From Gordionus sp. m RMFG-2023 (Eukaryota; Nematomorpha; Gordioida; Chordodea; Parachordodidae), in the NCBI RefSeq assembly GCF_954871325.1, contig NC_088775.1, positions 16,965,561 through 17,029,560 of the forward strand: 64,000 nucleotides of DNA, given 5' to 3'. Positions within the stretch are counted from its first letter, which is position 1; each line of letters starts with the position of its first letter. The notes under the pieces were generated by a model that was not told where the DNA came from, made no database searches, and saw only the letters and a list, made by a program, of their open reading frames with translations. Made by a program: the position numbers and the translations under genes. Below, piece after piece: positions 12,930-26,500 of this stretch.

Positions 12930-13534
12930 AAGAAATAAATTTGAAAAATAACGTTTTTTGCTCAGCTATATATTTCAACCCAAGATATAATGTATTTTTA
13001 ACATTTGAAGAAAAAGAGAGCGCCAAAACATCTTTCTAAAACTTGGAACTTAATACAAAATTTAAATTCTAGATACTATGCATGTGTTCAGATTCGAAAG
13101 ATAATTAAGATGATGATTTTGAAGTATTAAAGTCGCAAAATAAATGTATAGAAATAGAATACCTAATTTGGTCATTTGATAATATATAAAGATTAGAAAT
13201 AAATACTAATCTTTTGAATTATTGGGAAAATTTAAAGAATAATATGCCAGAACTTTATAAATTAGCTATAACTGTAATAGCAGTTCCAGCTACGCAGGTG
13301 TCCGTAGAGAAAGCATTTTCTTGCCTTAAGTTTATACTCTCTGAGCAGAGAACTAAATTAAATCCTGAAATATTAGAAAATATTTTGTTATCAGTTCTAA
13401 ATTTCTTTTTATATATAAATAGTATAAATTTCATTATATTTATGCTTTATTTTATTCCTCATTGTATTTGCACATGTTTGTTTTTATCTAATTTATTTAT
13501 GAAAAAATTAATTTGTCTAATTTATATTTACTAA
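12930..13534 (+). pseudogene. hAT transposase C-terminal fragment
   Basis: The frame from 13214 reads as the hAT dimerisation domain: MPELYKLAITVIAVPATQVS then VEKAFSCLKFILSEQRTKL and an ILENILLSVLN helix. A little upstream, near 12960, FCSAIYFNPRYN resembles the conserved LDPRFK region. The rest of the transposase is absent or displaced by the LINEs to its left. It belongs with the hAT whose right end is at 13818. Not expected to be functional. Confidence 0.75.
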
Positions 13535-13818
13535 GTTTAATAAAAATATCTATTAGATTATCATGGTTAAATTAATAAGAAATTATAAAAATATAAATTT
13601 ATAACAATTTTTATCTAAGATTAATATATATGGTTTATGAATAAATTTTTTTTTAAAATTGAATTTATAAAAACAGAAATAAACCGAAAAGAACCGTTAT
13701 AATTTAAAAACCGAACCGAACCTATAAATTTTTTCAAAAAAACCGAAATGGAAAACCTTTATAAAGTTTTAAACTAAAAACCAAAACGAACCGCTATACT
13801 TAACGGATCGAAACCCTG

Positions 13819-14545
13819 ATCAGGCAGGAATAATATATTTTATTTTTATAATTAGAGAAGATTATTTAATAAGTTTATTTTTCAAAATGTGCAAGATATA
13901 AGACATAAAAAAGGTAAAATCATATTATTTTGTTTAAAATTATTATATATATTATTTTTCTCCATTTGTGAAATATTAATTAAATATTCTGTCGCATATA
14001 TAAAAAACTTGTATTTGGAAATAATCTGTAAGAAAAAGTAGCATCAATAAACAAATTATTTTTTTAAATTGTATGTTATCTTTATATATTATTATAAACG
14101 CGAAGGGTTAAAAGAATTACCAAAATCCTATTAAGTAAGGCGGCTTGAATATAAAAAGTGGATTACCCATAGTCTTCTTAAGTCAGGCGGCTCTTATCTG
14201 TAAGCGACCTTAACGCTATTATTTTTACAGTAAAACCTGACGCAAGGAAGTTTTGTCAGATTTTTGTTTTATTTTTAGAGTATGACCTGAGGCACGAAAG
14301 TGCTGCCCGATCCGATTTTTGTTATCTTTTTAGTCCTGTCGCACACAAGTGCTACCGAAATTTTTTTACAATAATTACAAATTGAAATAAATTATAATGA
14401 TAAATTCATCCTTTAATGACAGTTTTAATCTTCTATATCATATATATATATTTAAATGAAATTATTATTTAAAATTTTATTTTTGCTAGTTATAAATATT
14501 ATGTATTATTATCAATTCGAATATTTAAATTTAAAAATATAAATT
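13819..14545. other. Downstream of the F-box gene, no gene
   Basis: AT-rich with a short less-AT stretch (14100-14370) in which words of the type GGCGGCTT and CCTGACGCA recur. It may be an old repeat; I cannot name it. It lies just past the F-box gene's stop codon. Confidence 0.35.
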
Positions 14546-14552
14546 TTATTCA
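14546..14552 (-). terminator. Poly(A) signal overlapping the F-box stop
   Basis: On the minus strand the end of the last exon reads GAATAAAATT, so the TAA stop lies inside a canonical AATAAA hexamer. Further A-rich sequence follows. An overlap of stop and signal would give a very short 3' UTR, unless another signal downstream is used. Confidence 0.4.
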
Positions 14553-17500
14553 CAAAATCGGCAAGGGCTATGGATTATTCCGATACCAGGTTTTTGATAT
14601 ACTTCGTATCCTAAAAAGTTTATTACCATCAAATTTGGCATCTTGTGCACTATCTTGACAATGTCATCGTCAATCCACTATTGTTTTTTTTTTCATTTTA
14701 AAAAAGATAGACAGTTTTACAAAAAAACGATATGTATATAAGGCCCCAGAATGTTCGAGCGTACAATGTTAAAAGATAGCAAGCCAGATTAAGAAGCGTT
14801 GAAAAATATCAATTCCAAAAATGTCGATATTTCGCTACTAATTCCGAAAATATTTTAAGGTAATAAAATATTTAAAATTATTGTATAGTTTAATTGTATT
14901 TTTTAAATACCATTACTAAACGCTGGAATGCACTGATATGCCCCTTAGCCTAAAAAATGTTTCTCAGATAAGGTAAATATTTCTTTTTCTGATTGATCAG
15001 ATGTATTTATTATTATTGGAGTTCTGAACAATCTTTTCCACCTATCAGTGGACATTGTGAAGTCAAGGAAGGGGAGGGGGGTGGTTATACAATTGCTAAT
15101 GAGCCAACCTAAAAACGGTTAAACTAAATTTCTAACAGAAAACTATTAAATGTTCAAGGTTATAACCTATAAAATATAGCTCAACCCAGAGACCAAAAAA
15201 GATAATTTTATCTCTGTTAAATTCAGTGAACTTACGAATTGTCAACTTGATTACCTTTCTATTTTTTTACATGTAAAACAAAGTTTGAAAAAAAATCTTT
15301 GAATATTTTGAAGAAGTGATTTTTTGATCAAATTATTTTAAAATAAGTTTTTATAAGTAAATCTTTTGTAATTTTTATGAATATTTTCAAAATTTAGAAA
15401 AATAGCTAGTTAAAAATTTTTTAAATTCGATCGATAGCTAGGGTAAATAACGAGTAAAAAAAATATGCATGTAATTAAATTTGGGCATAGCCTTAGGAAA
15501 AAATAAAAAAGGAGTGGAATTTTTTTTAAAAATTAAGTTCCAGAAACCTTAAATATAGCAGTTACCGCATAACTCCTCGTTAACAGTCAGCGCGAATTCG
15601 CGTCTAATAACAAAAATACATACTATGTATACTTTGCCGCGAATTTGGGCTGACTGTTAACGAATAAGATATGTTTCTTTTTCAAGTATATTAATATAAT
15701 GAGGTCATCATGTGGTACATTAAGCCAAGTTGAGAGATAACCTAAAATCAGAAAAGGCCCATACTCACTGTTTTGGTCAGTATTAGCTGAGACTTTCAAT
15801 TTTAACCAATACTGAATTGAAAAATAATCTTCATAAATTTTAAAAAATACGTGTTTTTCTAAATATATCTAAATTTATCAATTTTATATTGAATTTTTTA
15901 TGTAAAATAAAAATATTAGATGCCATATAAAATATGTTTTTATTTTGAGTAATTATAAAAATTATTTTCTATATTTAAATAAATTCGGGGGGCCGGGCCG
16001 ACAAAACTTTTTTAAAAAATATTTCGGGCAGGGATGGGAGGGTTTGAAAAATTAGGCCTGATGCAGATCCCTAATCGTATCGGTTAAAATGGTGGTTATT
16101 TGTGCGACTCTCCCTAAAATATAACAAAATCGTGTAGGAGGGTTTTTTTTTACTGTGTTGCATTGCCTCAAGTCAAGATATTTCAATTTTGGCAATTTTA
16201 CAGGTATATCGGGAACGTGTAACCAGGACAAACGATTGAGGCCCGCCAGTTCTAACAATTCGAGATTCCTTAAAAGTGCAATAAAAATATAATTAAAATT
16301 TATTTTTAAAAAAAAAACGGGCTAAAATATCATTTTAACGAAATATAGTGATTTTCTTATAAAAATAAATAAATAATTAGTTTTTTTATTTCAAATAACT
16401 CTAATTTAACAAAAATGAGGGCGCAATAAAAAATTGCAACTCATCATGAGTATTGGTAGTAGTAGTATTAAAATTAATTAAACATTTTTACGGGCAATTA
16501 TTGAGAATAAATTGAAATCCATCATCGCTCATTTCCCAACAGAAACTCAAGTATAATTTTTTCAATCTTTCATTGTGCCTAAAACATATTTAAATAATTT
16601 TTTAAAAAAATAAATATACGATTCTTGAAATTGAGGCCAGCTTGATTCATATATTATAATTCGTATCATGTAATTTACCGCAATTAACTATAAAATCTAT
16701 TATTACAAGTGTATTATATTAAACGCGGATGCAATATGCCGATTTTTTTTCACTTTATTTGATTACATTTCATAAATGTTTAATACAATTTTAATATATA
16801 CTCCAAAATCTTTTTTAAAAATTATAACTTTCATAAGTTTCAAAATTTTAATGAAAACGCATGATAAATTTTTGAAATTTTCTAGAATTATATTTTTGGA
16901 GATTATTTTATTTTTATTAAAAAAATTATTTCTTCTTTTTTTCGATAAATCTTAACAAGTTTCCAAATCCTGCTCCACTCTTTTGGTATCAAGGCTCAAA
17001 CATTTTGAAAAGAACTAGATCAGTGAAATGATAGACCAACCCAAAGAATTTTCCTAGAGCAACGATTTGCTATCGCAATTAATCGTTGGTTGGCCAGAAA
17101 AATTAAAGAGATACCTTAAACCCGAATTCACAATTAGCATGAATTCATGACGGAGTATATAAAATATGCTGTATTTTTTTATTCTTAGCCGCGAATTCGC
17201 GCTAACTGAATGAGGGGTAGTTAGCAAAGCAGCTCAGAAATCCTAACTATTATAATTTAACAAATCGTAACCGAATATTATGCAAAAGAAGGAGTAAATT
17301 TGAAACGTATATAATCAATCCACCTTACCGGTATGAAACCTGAATCAATATTATATAAATGTTTTGATAATTTTACCCAAAAGTAGGTAAGAGCTAAGGA
17401 TTGGTAGCTACCCTTCGATGTAATCAAATCAGATACTTATAACTATGCAATGAGTAGAAAATCAAATAGATATCTTATGGATGAGCAGATATAAGTATCA

Positions 17501-20500
17501 GTTTTACCCTTCATTGCCCAGGTGAAAAAAATCTCTCAAAAAGGTGGATACCCTCAGACCCAAATTTAGAAACTATAATCAAATTAATTTGTAGCTTTCT
17601 TAATTTGAAAATATATTAAATAAAGTTAATCTTAACTGATATTTTAATAATTTATAGGGCTGTGCCAATATTAAATATCAGATCGGTACCGATATTTAGC
17701 GTTTTCCAAAAATATCGGATCGGGCCGATACCTGTAAAAACCCCGATCTGATCCTTTTACTAAAAATGCAATTCTTAAAACTTTTGAGTAATGAAACTTT
17801 GAATTATTAAAAATAAATAAAAGATATTTAAAAATAATAAATTTTTCCGAGTTTCAGTGAGTTTCTATTTTACATAATATTTTCTAAATAATTTTTTTTT
17901 AAACAATGCAAATGTTACGGTTTGACTATACTGCGAATGCTAAGGTAAACTGCGAATGTTTAGGTAAAAATTTTATATATTATCTTTTATTTGTAATGAG
18001 ATCCATTTTCCTATGATATAAATAACTTGTAAAAAATTAAATTTTTAAATGTATTCAATAATAAAGAAATATACATTAATAGTTGAATTATCTTTTATCT
18101 CATAATAAATCGTTTAAATCTTTTAATATAATTATATTAAAGATATTAATAATTAAATATTAAATTCCAATAATATTAAATCCGCAAGTTGGCGTGTATT
18201 ATTATAAAATACTATTATAAAAAAATATTAACATTTAAAAGTGTTATATATCAGAATTTTTTTTTTTTAATAGTAAATTTCATTAATATGTCAATTTAAA
18301 AAATAATCACATTTGTTAGTATATCTTTTAAGGATAAATAATAATATATTTAAATAATATAAATAAATTAAAGATTCATTTTAATAAGCTAAATTATCAT
18401 AATACGCATGGTGGAGGGCTATGTATAATATTTAAAACAAAATCATGCCGGTAAAGTATATTGTTAATATTACTATATAAAATATTATTTTGTGTCAAAT
18501 GATATTCAATAATACCAATTTACTATTTAAATAAAATAATTAAATATTATTTATCTTGATTTATCTAAATATTATAGTAAATGATTAATTTATATTTATA
18601 TAATTATAATCATATTTATATTTATATAATTATAATCATATTTATATTTATATAATTATAATCATATTTATATAAATATTTCACATGATGCCATTCATTC
18701 ATTTACCTTTTTTTACCTCTATAACAATAGATTTTTTTCTAGTCGTCATATATCTTAGTATATTCAATCAGAAATGGATAATCACGTAAGAAAATAATCT
18801 AGATACAGATGTGAAAAAATTAATCTTAGATACAGATACTAGTATTTTTTTTCAAAATTCAAAATAAAATTAGAATAGTTTATAAAATATAGTTTTTACT
18901 ATTTATTTGTGAAGAACATAACATATTCATTTAGTAAGAATAAATATTTACAATAATTAATAAAATATTTAATGATGAGTTAATATATCAGGCATTTTAA
19001 TATCAGTAATAGCCCATTCTTATAGATAGGGAAACTAGTATTTTTAATGGGAGTTGAAATATTAATTTGTAAAAGAGTATTTAAAATATATTTATTATTT
19101 TATAAGATAATCAAAATTATCAAATAATTTAGTATTAGACCTTTTAGAATAAATATAAAGGTTCAGTGCTTCAGGTTCAGTTTTGATCCCTGCATTTATA
19201 TATAAAATGTAATCTTTACTAATTTCATTGGGTTATTTATATCCATTTATCTTAATATAAGTTGTAAATTTTTCAGTTAATTTTGGTCGTCGATATATTT
19301 TAAATATGGCAGAAAAGAATAAGGAAATTAATACAATATTCTTGAAGAAAATAAGATATATGCTGTGATATGTAAAATTTTAAATATGAATATTAAAAAG
19401 TATCTGTATCTTTTGCCAAGAAAATTAAAATGAAAAAGATGCAAGATTTTTTTCAGAATAAAGGATCTTAGATACAGATACTAGTATCTTATTAAAAATG
19501 TCAAAAGTTTGTATCTTGTATTTTAGATATAAAATAATTGTGGTACTGCACAACTCTGATTACAATTGATATTATGATCAATGATTGAGCAGTATAAAAC
19601 AAATAATTATAAAGTGTTAACAGTCTAATTTTGTTGACCTTTATCTTTAAATGATCAGAAAGAATAAATATATTTAATTTTAATTATTAATCTTATTTCA
19701 AAAAGGCAATGATGGAGAAGATAGATGTGAAGTCATGCTCTTCATTGCTTAGATTACAGAATAATTTTTCAAATAATTCAGCAGTAAATGAATTGAGCCT
19801 TATCAGTTTACATTACAATTTATCAACTAAATGTAATGATAATTTTTTAGTTGGGGAGGAAGACCTTATTTCTCAAAGGTTGTTAAAATCATTTCAGGGG
19901 CATCTTTTAGAAGATTATTCGCCTAGAAAAGTTATTGGGGATGGCAATTGTTTTTATCGTTGCTTGTCTCTAGCAATTTTTGGTCATGAGGAGGAACATC
20001 TCTACATGAGACTCTTGACAGCAATTGAAATAATAATTAATAGAAAGTATTATGATATAGATGATAAATTTTACAGTAGTAATAAAAGAATAAGTGATGA
20101 AAGAATTTCCACTACTGATTACAATCATATTTTAAATGATGCATTGATGGTAGGAGGCTGGGCACAAATGATGCATCTTTATGCATCAAGTGCAGCTTTG
20201 GGAAAAGCATTTCAATCTTATCGTCCATTCTAATCGTGGGATGTATAGCGCATATACCACACAAGTATATGAAGAACAAGTTCAATTAACTTAGTTTTTA
20301 TGTGGTCGAGTTTAAATTACCCCGATAAATTAATTTTAAACCAAATCATTTCTGTTACCTACAATCATTACCATCGAGTCCTCCACCAATTATTAGTCAT
20401 TTGTCACCTAGAATTGATGTAGCATCATTTATATTTCCATTAGTTGAAAATAATTCCCAACATATTTTTCCACCTCCAATCAAATATCTGCCTATTATTA

Positions 20501-23500
20501 GCTATTTACCAACTATTTTATCTGATGATGATTTACTATTCGATTCTCCAATTTCTGTTGACAATGATTCTCCACCTATCTCACCTTCAATCAAATCCCT
20601 GTCTAGTATGAGTCATTTATCACATATTTCATCATCAGCAGACAATAATCCTCCACATATTTTTCAACCTCTAATCAATTCCCCATCTAGACCCGTTTTG
20701 ATGCCAGCTATCCTTAATGATTCACCATTCATATTTCAATCTTCAGTTAACAATAATTCTCCAACTATTACTAATTTATCATCAATTGTTAGTAGTGTAA
20801 CATTTGGATGTTTTTTAAGGATTGGGAGATTATAACCGTTGTCAAATAAAGAAAGGTTAGAACTAAAATGATACTAAATCAGACTAATATCCTCGATTAT
20901 ATATATCTTTCTATAATATTCGTCAAAAAGAAAGGTTAGAACTAAAATGATACTAAATCTTTATTAAATAATAAGATAAAAACATAATCAAAATAAATTA
21001 ATATAAATTAAAATTAAAGATTAAAAAAATTAAAAAATAAAATACAAAAAAGTTAATAATTATAAAAGATCATTTTGTATGGTAAAAATTGGCCTTTTTA
21101 TACTTTTTTCAATCTTCTTTATAACTAATATTCATAACTATTCAAATATAATATTTTTATCAAGCGTTATAATAATAAATCCAAAAGAATTCTTTATGCA
21201 AATTAAATATAAAGTACAAATTTAACTAATCTAAAATTTACAATTTACAACACCTCCCTACTTAAATTAGACCCAACATTCCGCGAATAATCAATCTTCT
21301 TTCGATCTCGACTTATTCTTCTTAATCTTTGCTGTCTTCTAAGTTCTAACGAAGGCTGCTTGTCTAGTATTCTTAGTTTCGAACGACCGTTTGTATCCGA
21401 CTGTCGCTTGAAATTTTTGAATTCTATCTTCTGTCGCTTGTCACCCTGTGCAACGATCAGCTTTTTATCTCTGTAGGCCACTGACGAACTTGATACACGC
21501 CTGTCTTCCACTATCCACAATTGATGAACGATTATCGATGACATCCAGTTTCTTTTTCATCTCTTGTTTTTTGCTAGTCTGTCTTAATTTTTTTTACAAT
21601 TTATCGTAGCTTGTTTTCTATCATTCTCTTGTAATCCACGATTAGCTCTTTATCTCGATAAACAATTGATTGGTCTGCGATAAACGATTGTTTTCACGAA
21701 TTCTTGTTCCTATGATTGTCGATTTCCGTATATTAGACTAAAGTCTCGGTAATAATTGGCTATATTAGTCAACGATTAACGATTGTAGCATAACGTCTTG
21801 ACCACTTGTTCTACCTAGTCGCTTGTCCAGATATCCACGTTGTCTTAAGATCTCTTATACGATAATGATTTCTTGTATCTTTTGATCCAAAATAAAAATC
21901 CTATCTCTAATTGAGCTCGATTGCGGCATAAATTTTCTAATGACGAAAAGCCGTTTCTCTTTATGAAGATTTTGGTTAATCAACAACCTGATATTTTGCT
22001 AAATATTATCAACTTAAATAATAGTTAACCGTATATCTTTAATAAAAATTTATAACGAATTTCTTTTAGCTACATCGATCACTTGTACGTATAACGATCT
22101 CTTGTGACGAATTCCTTTTTTAAACGACTAATTCTATTCTTTTTCGAATTACGACCATTGATATTGACACCATGTTTCATTGACCTAATTCTTTGTCTTT
22201 GTGTCGATCGTCATTTCATACATCCCCTTCCCCCTTTATTTAGAATCTCCTTTCAGAGTTAATTAGACTGAATTATTGTAAAGGGCCGGTCTCCTCCGCT
22301 CTCCAACACCAATGTAACATTTGGATGTTTTTAATGGTTGAGTGATTAGAATCGTTGTCAAATAAAGAAAGGTTAGAACTAAAATGATACTAAATCGGAC
22401 TAATATCCTCGATTATATATACTTTTCTATAATATTCGTCAAATAAGAAAGGTTAGAACTAAAATGATACTAAATCTTTATTAAATAATAAGATAAAAAC
22501 ATAATCAAAATAAATTAATATAAATTAAAGATTAAAAAAATTAAGTTAGTAAAATCATAATCTAATCCTTTATTCAAAATTATAACATTATCAAATTAAC
22601 AAAATTATAAAAGTAAAAATAATAAAAAAGATTAATAAAATAAAATACAAAAAAGTTAATAATTATAAAAGATCATTTTGTATGGTAAAAATTGGCCTTT
22701 TTATACTTTTTTCAATCTTCATAATTAATATTCATAACTATTCAAATATAATATTTTTATCACGCGTTATAATAATAAATCCAAAAGAATTCTTTATGCA
22801 AATTAAATATAAAGTACAAATTTAACTAATCTAAAATTTACAAGTAGCAACCTACCTTTTCTAGACACCGATATTATTATGAATATGTTATTGAATCCCA
22901 TAAATATTCTAGAATCAATACCAACCGGTATCAAAAACAATGTTATATTTACAATAAATAATAAATAGAATATGATTTTGAAAGAAAGGGGTAAAAAATT
23001 AGTGTATAGCGATGATAGTGACGCGTGGACTGGTACATCCACAGGTACAACAAAAAATTATTATAGTATAAATATCAATGATAATACAATTAGCAGTGGT
23101 CCTATGGTTATTAAGGATGGCTTATTTGGCAAGTCCACCACAAAACGATATAATCATATATTTATTGCAGCAAAACCATAACCAAATCCTCAGGATTTAG
23201 TCATTTTAAATCGTTATTATACAAAATTGAAAAATTGCGTATAAAAGAAGAATATGCCATTTAGATAAATATTTAAATATCTCAGTTCATCTTATTCAAT
23301 CTATATATATAGTTGAATACATAAGAACATATCCAGGGTTGTTTCCACATGGAAACAACAGAAACTACTCAGGGGGTTTATAGTCGTACCCCAGTGTGTA
23401 TAATGCGACAAATTAAGGAAAAGGTAGTGCATCAGCCTCCAAAAGACGTGTACCAAGATTTAATAGCTAATGAAGAAAATTATTTTACTCCCAGAGATAT

Positions 23501-26500
23501 CAAACAAATTCGTAATATTCAATTTAACGAATTGCATAAAAATGATTCTTGTTATTTGAAAAATTTTTCTGACCAGATAAATGAATTACTAAAAAATATT
23601 CATAAATATCCAATATTAAAAAAAAAAGATATAAGCCCAGCAGAGTATGTTCGCTAATATTATATACTAGTTTAATGTTAGATAATATTAAATATATATG
23701 TTCTCAAGATTTTCCTAGTATTATGTGTTGATAAAACTTATAATTTAGGTCCCTTGCTTGTGACGACAACAGTTTTCAAGAATCAAGTGCTCATGTCTAA
23801 ATATTCACAGGATCATCCTATATTTTTGCATGGCAGCTCTGATTATGAAACTTTTAACATTTTCTTTTCGCACTTGGAAGGCGTCTTCAAAAAAAATAAA
23901 ATAAATGTTGAAAATCTTATATTCGGCAGCAATGAGGAGCTAGGTTTAATAACTTCGTTAAGAAAGAATTTTAGTAATTCTACACATATATTATGCACCT
24001 ATCATATGAAAAAGAATCTAAACTTATTTTTACAGGATAAAGAGGGAATGGATTCAAGGACAAGGGAAGATATTGTAACTAAAATTTTTGGCAAAGAAGG
24101 ACTTGTATTTTCATTAAGCGATAAAATCTTTAGAGAAAAGGTTGAAAAACTGCGAGATTATTGTAGAGATAAACAGTTTATTAAATTATTGAAACATATA
24201 GATGCCAATTTAAAAAATAATTTATTTTTTACCTTTAAAAAATAAGGTGATATCGTATCTTTATACTAACAATAACTGCGAATCTTTAAATAATGTGTTA
24301 AAAATAAAGTTTAACCGAGATTCTACAACACCTGTGCATATGATGGTCATTAAAATTTATTAATTAAGTTTAGCGCAAGAAAAAGATTTTTATGGGAAAT
24401 TATTATTTAACAAAAAAGTATGATGTGACAAAAATTCGTCATGAATGGGACCAGATAAGTGACGATCAACGTAAAAAAATAATATTAAATGTTCTTAAAT
24501 CACATAGTACAAATAAACGAAAAAAAATTACCTCGACATGTGGTGGATTGACATTAATTCAACCTACAGGATCTAAAAAACCGTGTCAATCTAAAAGATC
24601 TAGATCAGATAGAACTAGATCCTAGTTATTATAGTTCCTACATAAAAATTAACCAGTAGGCACTAATTTATTTCAGAATTAATTTATCCAATGGCCCTTT
24701 TTAGGGCCACTCAACCAAAAGTTCGCTACAAAATCCAAAGACCCTTTTCATGGTCATTTAAACAATCAAATTATATTACTTTAACGATTGACTTAACAAA
24801 ACAAAATTTGTAGAAAAAGAAATACATGGACGCTTAACCCACCAACAATTCTCATTAGATATTAGCCGACGTTAAAACCCCAAGTTATTATATCTCAGAA
24901 TAGCAAATCAAAGTCTTTCGAAATCAACTGAAAATTCGAACAAATACACCAATCCCCCCCCCTCTCCATTCTATACTTAAAACCAATATATCATTTTACA
25001 AATAAAATATAACGACATTTATAAATTACCGGAATCCCTTATCTAAATTTTATATTTCCCCTAAAAATGGTAAATCTTTATACATTATATACATTTTTAT
25101 GCTAGGTGTTTGTCGAATGATAGATAATATAGAAATTTAGCTTACTTTTTAATTAAATACAATATTAAAATATAATAAAACAAAAAATAATTTTTTTTAT
25201 AAAATAATAATACGCCATTTTTAATATAATTATATTAAACGATTTATTATGAGATAAAAGATAATTCAACTATTAATGTATATTTCTTTATTATTGAATA
25301 TATCTAAACATTTAATTTTTTATAAGTTATTTATATCATAGGAAAATGGATCTCACTACATATATAAAATTTTTACCTAAGCATTCGCAGTTTACCTTAG
25401 CATTCGCAGTTTAGTCAAACCCCAAATGTTATTTATTTTTTTAAATAAATTTTAAAAGTTTTTTTATAAAAATAGAAAGAAACACCCAAAGTTTTATTTT
25501 TAATTTTTTTAAAAAATAATACCAATTTTATTATTTATACTTTAAATAAAAGAATTATTTTAAATATGGTTTCTGAATTATGGAAATATTTTGATAAAGA
25601 TAAAGAGAATTTTGCAAAATGCGTTATCTGTAGAATTCTAATTTCACGGAGGAATAATGAAATTCATTTAATATAACAAATATTCGGAAACATTTAAAGC
25701 GATTCCATCAAACGGAATTCGAAAAGCTAATACAAAAAGAACGAGAAATATTCGAAAAAACAAATCAAATTTATTAAAAAAAGAGCCCTGAAAGTCAGCC
25801 AACAATATCAGCCATTCTTAATAAAACTAATATTTGGAAATATTCTGATCTTTTGCCTGAAAATCTAGAGGCTCTTATATTTATTTTAAAAAATCTAATA
25901 AATTATTATATTTATTTTATCTATTATAATATAATTTTTTTTAAATTATTGTTAAAATAAAAAAATTAAATTAATTGCATAATTTTTTAGCATAAAAAAT
26001 ATTGATTTCTTAATTACATTTGGTTCAAAGAGGGGTGGTAAAAATCAATATAAATATCGAATCGGTTTTGAACCAATATCGGATCGGATCGGTGAATATA
26101 TGGATCGGCACAGCCCTAATAATTTATTATTTTATCATTATATAACTTTTGTCAAGGGAGACAAAAAAGTTACAAATTATTTGAAAATGTTACAATGTGA
26201 TATCAAAAAATATATAAATAAAACTGATAATGTAGAAATGTTTATCTTAGGTTCAAATATAACTTTTAATTAATAAAAATGATATATATATATATAAGTA
26301 TTTATTTATGATGTGTGAATGTTAAAACAGATGAAAGAAAGTTATAAGGAAAAACAGGTGGGGTCTATGTGATCTCAATCTCCAAAAAACCCTTATAACC
26401 TTTGAACATTGAAAAAAATGAAAACTAATTTTGCACACATATAGTTATTTAAAAATGTCAAGCTACTAAAAGATTCAGGCAAAAATATCTAAAAATTTTA

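Larger units (their letters stand above)
3231..13818 (+). mobile_element. hAT transposon split by later insertions
   Basis: The left end begins CAGGGATTCGAACCG and the right end, read inverted, begins CAGGGTTTCGATCCG. Both ends carry subterminal AACCGAACC-type words (3231-3330 and 13680-13810). The flanking 8-mers ATCAAGAT (3223-3230) and ATCAGGCA (13819-13826) agree at five positions, as an eroded 8-bp hAT duplication would. A hAT transposase C-terminus lies at the right end in the plus orientation. The middle, about 3540 to 12700, is LINE and LTR DNA that must have arrived later. Pairing these two ends is an inference from matching termini. Confidence 0.6.
20796..22842 (-). mobile_element. 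Non-autonomous LTR retroelement, 2.05 kb
   Basis: LTRs at 20796-21242 and 22313-22842 begin TGTAAC and end TTTACA on the plus strand (TG...CA either way). They are very alike apart from an extra block of about 85 bp in the right one. The 5-bp word AGTAG is duplicated outside both ends (20791-20795 and 22843-22847). On the minus strand the interior starts TTGGTGTTGGAGAGCGG, which looks like a tRNA primer site, and ends near a purine-rich AAGTAGGGAGGTG. The 1.07-kb interior has no gag or pol. A 99-codon basic frame on the minus strand (21544-21245) resembles nothing I know. It is inserted inside the MULE's proline/serine-rich coding region and is thus younger than the MULE. Confidence 0.85.
17918..25422 (+). 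mobile_element. Mutator-like element with OTU domain
   Basis: Long inverted ends start CGGTTTGACTATACTGCGAA on the left and, inverted, GGGTTTGACTAAACTGCGAA on the right. They stay alignable for about 225 bp and, past an indel, to about 310 bp. The 9-bp word CAAATGTTA is duplicated outside both ends (17909-17917 and 25423-25431). Long inverted ends plus a 9-bp duplication define a MULE, and the interior codes for an OTU protease-like region and a MULE transposase in plus orientation. The genes carry several stops and frameshifts, and a separate LTR element sits inside. Not active as it stands. Confidence 0.9.
17655..26118 (+). mobile_element. hAT element hosting a nested MULE
   Basis: The left end begins TAGGGCTGTGCC and the right end is its exact inverse GGCACAGCCCTA. 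The 8-bp word ATAATTTA is duplicated exactly outside both ends (17647-17654 and 26119-26126), the hAT signature. Subterminal words of the type GATCGG and CCGATA occur at both ends. Without the inserted MULE only about 960 bp remain, including a broken BED-finger region. It is therefore a deletion derivative of a hAT. It lies in intron 3 of the F-box gene. Confidence 0.85.

Noticed and set aside
14100-14370. Possible small gene or RNA in a less AT-rich patch
   Set aside because: Frames are short and the wording is repetitive (GGCGGCT, CCTGACGCA); I could not tie it to a family or structure.
16052-16258. Stand-alone 68-codon LRR-like gene
   Set aside because: Its first 35 codons are exon 5 of the F-box gene, with an AG acceptor at 16269; the remainder is readthrough into intron 5.
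21245-21544. 99-codon basic frame as a gene of the LTR element
   Set aside because: No similarity to gag or other known proteins, and it sits in a non-coding interior; most likely a chance frame.
17647-26127. Reading the outer element at 17655-26118 as a MULE with a 10-bp duplication
   Set aside because: A 10-bp direct repeat AATAATTTAT can be drawn, but including the terminal T/A gives TAGGGCTGTGCC ends and an exact 8-bp duplication, and the arm holds a BED finger: a hAT.
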